Shown here piece by piece: positions 29,980 to 32,466 of a stretch of 32,466 nt of DNA. The first letter of the stretch is position 1; each line of letters opens with the position of its first letter. The stretch spans positions 1-32,466 of the forward strand of contig CANFUT010000032.1 in assembly GCA_947450325.1 (NCBI GenBank), in the 5' to 3' direction. The stretch comes from Flavobacteriia bacterium. Lineage in GTDB: Bacteria > Bacteroidota > Bacteroidia > Flavobacteriales_D > Crocinitomicaceae. Both the position numbers and the translations under genes were made by a program. The notes beneath the pieces are model-generated. The model did not search any database. It had not been told where the DNA came from and saw only the letters and a list, made by a program, of their open reading frames with translations.

Positions 29980-30567
29980 TTATTCAACTACCTCAATGGC
30001 AACTTCATTTTTTCGATCGATTATATCCCAAGGGGCATTGTATCCCATGTACATAAAATCGCCCTTCGTTTTGATGTTGTTTTTGGTTAAAATTGCAGCC
30101 AATTTAGCGCGGTGATTTTCAATTTTTTCATCAGAAGAAAATCCTCCATATGAAATAACAGCTAGTGTTTTAGCTGATTCTTCCACTATTTTTACTTGAG
30201 ACGAATTTGGTGTTGGCAAATCTGTTTGTTTGTAACTTTTAGGCATCACAAAATACATTGTTGCACTGTCGCCGATACTCATTACAACGGGAGAAGTCAT
30301 CGCAATTTTTTGATTTTTGTCATTTCCTCCAAAAATATAACCAGCGATAGTTCTAAAACCCGTACTTCCTTGTTGATCAAAAGAATTTCCTGTTAATGCT
30401 GTTTTAGCTACAATCATATTTGGATAAAGTCTAATTTCTACCTCTTCAATGGTTTTTAAAACTTTATATTCTGGAGTTTCTGTTCCTTTGCTTGTAAACG
30501 ACATAACTAAAACAGTAATAACTATTAGACCGATAACGGCTGCTGGAATCCAAACGAATTTATTCAT
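29980..30567 (-). CDS. SOUL heme-binding-family protein, membrane-anchored
   Basis: A 195-aa protein with an N-terminal hydrophobic anchor (about 5-24) followed by a SOUL domain: ETPEYKVLKTIEEVEIRLYP (30-49), FRTIAGYIFGGNDKNQKIAMTSPV, ATMYFVMPKSY and the C-terminal MGYNAPWDIIDRKNEVAIEV. These are hallmark SOUL stretches (I-A-M-T-x-P-V; Y-N-x-P-W). Some animal SOUL proteins bind heme; bacterial ones are poorly characterised, so heme binding here is unproven. The gene is convergent with the YbjN-like gene, 53 bp apart, with no clear terminator between them. Confidence 0.88.
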   Translation of the reverse strand: MNKFVWIPAAVIGLIVITVLVMSFTSKGTETPEYKVLKTIEEVEIRLYPNMIVAKTALTGNSFDQQGSTGFRTIAGYIFGGNDKNQKIAMTSPVVMSIGDSATMYFVMPKSYKQTDLPTPNSSQVKIVEESAKTLAVISYGGFSSDEKIENHRAKLAAILTKNNIKTKGDFMYMGYNAPWDIIDRKNEVAIEVVE

Positions 30568-30690
30568 AATGCTTTTTAATCAAAACAAATGATAAACGAT
30601 TTAGTTTAAGTTATTTTCGAATATTCAATAAATCGATTATTTGTGAAGCAATAAAACCAATGCAAAGGGAAAAGGTGAAATCGGGTATTT

Positions 30691-32187
30691 TTAAAATCTA
30701 AATCTTGCAAATCCAAATGCTGCAGAAAGACTTTTTGTGTTTTTTGAGAAAAATGAAATTGCATCTCTGGAGGAAATTCCAATTTCGTATGCACCATCTC
30801 GTAAAATAAAGTTAATCCCTACAGGAACATTGGTTTTGTAAATGCCACCACCTAAATAGCCAACACTAAATTGCAACCATTTAACAGGACGAATATCTCC
30901 ACCAAAAGAGAAAACGGCATTTTGGATACTTCCAGGATTAGATTTATTGAACGGAGCGACCATGTCAAATCCAAAATTTAAGAATTTGAATGGTTGAAAA
31001 CTTGCTCCAATTCTAATATTAGAAGGATTATTAACTACATATTTTTCTTTTCCTTGAAGTGTCAAAATTCCACCATCACGCATCAATTGATTCACAGATT
31101 CGGTCACATTGTTGTTGTTTAAACCTGCCAAAGAAATATTTGACAATAGTGTATCTTTTACAGAATAAACATTTCTGTTGTAAGTTACAGATCCAACATT
31201 GTTGACAGCTGCAGCAACTTTTAATCTGCCAAAAAATATGGCACTTGCTGATAAATCAATTCCGTAACCATTTCCGACAGATGCAGGTAATCCGCCTTTA
31301 GTTGTCGTATAAGTAGATAAATTGGTCGATGCGATTGCGCCATAATCTAGATTAAAAGCTGGCGAAAGTGAAGAATATAGTTTCAATCCATTTTCGTCAG
31401 ATTCCATGTCAAACATCGCCATTGATTGTATAAATCGTCCACCAATTCCACCATAGATTGCGAAGACAGAATCTTTACCAATGATTTTTCTTCCATATCC
31501 AAAGTTATATGAGCGCGTCCACAACATTTTTACTGAAGATCCATTGGTAATTTCGCTTAATCTCAAAGGAATCGCAACTGATCCTTTTATAGCTGCGGCC
31601 AAAGTATCTGGAGATAAATTTTGTGTATTGGCAATCATCGAAGTATCTCCATTCAATACAATTTGGAGTGAATCAAAATATCCAGAAAGTTGACCTTTGA
31701 AAATGATGTCAGTTGTTTTTTGACTCAATTTCGAATACCATTGATAATTCTCAGAAATATTGAAAGCAATTCCCCCAAATTTCTTCCCTTGAAATGAAAA
31801 GCCAGCCCAATTGTAATCTGCAAAAATCGCAATTCCTGACAACGCATAATTCGTAGCAGCTTCTTTTTGTTGACCCCAATCAAAATTTTTATCTCCTTTT
31901 CCTAACAATTGATCTTGAAGACTTTTCGATAAATTTTTCAATTTTGAACTGCTCAAGGCATCACTGTAAATTCCAAAACCAAACTCACTCGATCCTGTCG
32001 TAAAACGTTTGTCTTTGTAACCCGTTCCCCAACCCAAGGCTGAATTATTTATTCCTAGACATTGATAATCAGTCAAAAATGTCGTTGCAACACCTTTTCC
32101 AACAGCAGTATATGCTGAACCTTGCGTTTGTGAGAAAACAGTAAAGCCCAACAAAGACAACGCAGAAATAAATAAAACTTTAAGCAT
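30691..32187 (-). CDS. Outer-membrane protein resembling DUF5723
   Basis: A 498-aa protein with a signal peptide (MLKVLFISALSLLGFTVFSQ) and a conserved-looking start of the mature chain (GSAYTAVGKGVATTFLTDYQCLGINNSALGW). This resembles the FadL/PorV-like opening in which an N-terminal segment reads as ...NPA-LG(W). The rest alternates in beta-barrel fashion (GYGRKIIGKDSVFAIYGGIGGRFIQSM, ASFQPFKFLNFGFDMVAPFN, WLQFSVGYLGGGIYKTNVPVG) and it ends in aromatic FGFARFRF. It is probably an outer-membrane barrel of unknown substrate; the DUF5723 call is from memory and tentative. It is monocistronic, with a -7 box at 32225. Confidence 0.65.
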   Translation of the reverse strand: MLKVLFISALSLLGFTVFSQTQGSAYTAVGKGVATTFLTDYQCLGINNSALGWGTGYKDKRFTTGSSEFGFGIYSDALSSSKLKNLSKSLQDQLLGKGDKNFDWGQQKEAATNYALSGIAIFADYNWAGFSFQGKKFGGIAFNISENYQWYSKLSQKTTDIIFKGQLSGYFDSLQIVLNGDTSMIANTQNLSPDTLAAAIKGSVAIPLRLSEITNGSSVKMLWTRSYNFGYGRKIIGKDSVFAIYGGIGGRFIQSMAMFDMESDENGLKLYSSLSPAFNLDYGAIASTNLSTYTTTKGGLPASVGNGYGIDLSASAIFFGRLKVAAAVNNVGSVTYNRNVYSVKDTLLSNISLAGLNNNNVTESVNQLMRDGGILTLQGKEKYVVNNPSNIRIGASFQPFKFLNFGFDMVAPFNKSNPGSIQNAVFSFGGDIRPVKWLQFSVGYLGGGIYKTNVPVGINFILRDGAYEIGISSRDAISFFSKNTKSLSAAFGFARFRF

Positions 32188-32224
32188 GACAATCAGTAAT
32201 TATGTGAATAACAGTGTGATTGAG

Positions 32225-32232
32225 CAAAAATA
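32225..32232 (-). promoter_or_regulatory. -7 promoter element for the DUF5723-like gene
   Basis: Reads TATTTTTG on the minus strand, matching TAnnTTTG, 37 bases before the ATG at 32187. The rest of the right end (32233-32466) is AT-rich with no gene that I can support. Confidence 0.45.
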
Positions 32233-32466
32233 ATAAAAAAGCTGAATTGAAGGGAAAACATTTTTATTGAAATCAAACTTTTGTTAGTCAGAATAGAGCG
32301 TAGGAAAATGAATGTTAATGGATCAAAACAAATACCTGTGGAGCTAAATTTAAGATTTTTTTATAACCTTTGATTCCTAAATGATTTTTTTTGGAAAATA
32401 TTGATTTGTTAAAGTTGCTTTTACCTGATTATTTGGTTGAGTATTTTGATGTTTTAAAAGTTGAGA

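Overview
The window looks like a chromosomal stretch from a low-GC member of the Bacteroidota, probably order Flavobacteriales; a Fluviicola/Crocinitomicaceae-like affiliation is only my inference. Support comes from a type IX secretion (type B) C-terminal sorting domain, an ExbB-ExbD-ExbD-TonB cluster, a standalone atpD-atpC pair with a short epsilon subunit, a uppS-bamA-ompH-ompH block, and many perfect copies of the Bacteroidota -7 promoter element TAnnTTTG in front of genes.

Left edge (1-1500): the last ~120 bp of what looks like an insertion element, probably IS21-like, with five ~24-bp direct repeats. About 700 bp of AT-rich non-coding DNA with a 10-bp-phased repeat and a perfect 16-bp hairpin follows, then a MntA/HepT (MNT/HEPN, type VII) toxin-antitoxin pair. 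Region 1534-4368 (minus strand) holds two abutting photolyase/cryptochrome genes, an FeS-containing PhrB-type (6-4) photolyase and a CRY-DASH. A beta-barrel porin (4607-5986) converges on an orphan paaZ (6036-8087) across a shared terminator.

Region 8508-14461 (plus strand) is an energy-transduction cluster: exbB, two exbD genes, tonB, then (after a terminator-like hairpin) a small two-helix membrane protein, a PstS-like lipoprotein and a large secreted TPR protein. Three single genes follow: a 106-aa unknown, a lipoprotein, and a CTP-synthase-glutaminase-like protein that has lost its catalytic triad.

Region 16540-26359 is entirely on the minus strand: rnhA, an OmpA-like lipoprotein, murI, two OmpH/Skp chaperones, bamA and uppS (envelope biogenesis), atpC-atpD, and a second TonB. 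After a ~620-bp gene-free stretch comes a large T9SS-exported Ig-like/PKD protein. The right end carries a YbjN-like protein, a SOUL heme-binding-type protein and a large outer-membrane protein resembling DUF5723.

Most genes serve the cell envelope: OMP assembly, peptidoglycan precursor supply, proton-motive-force transfer to the outer membrane and surface export. Accessory features (IS end, toxin-antitoxin pair) sit at the left edge.
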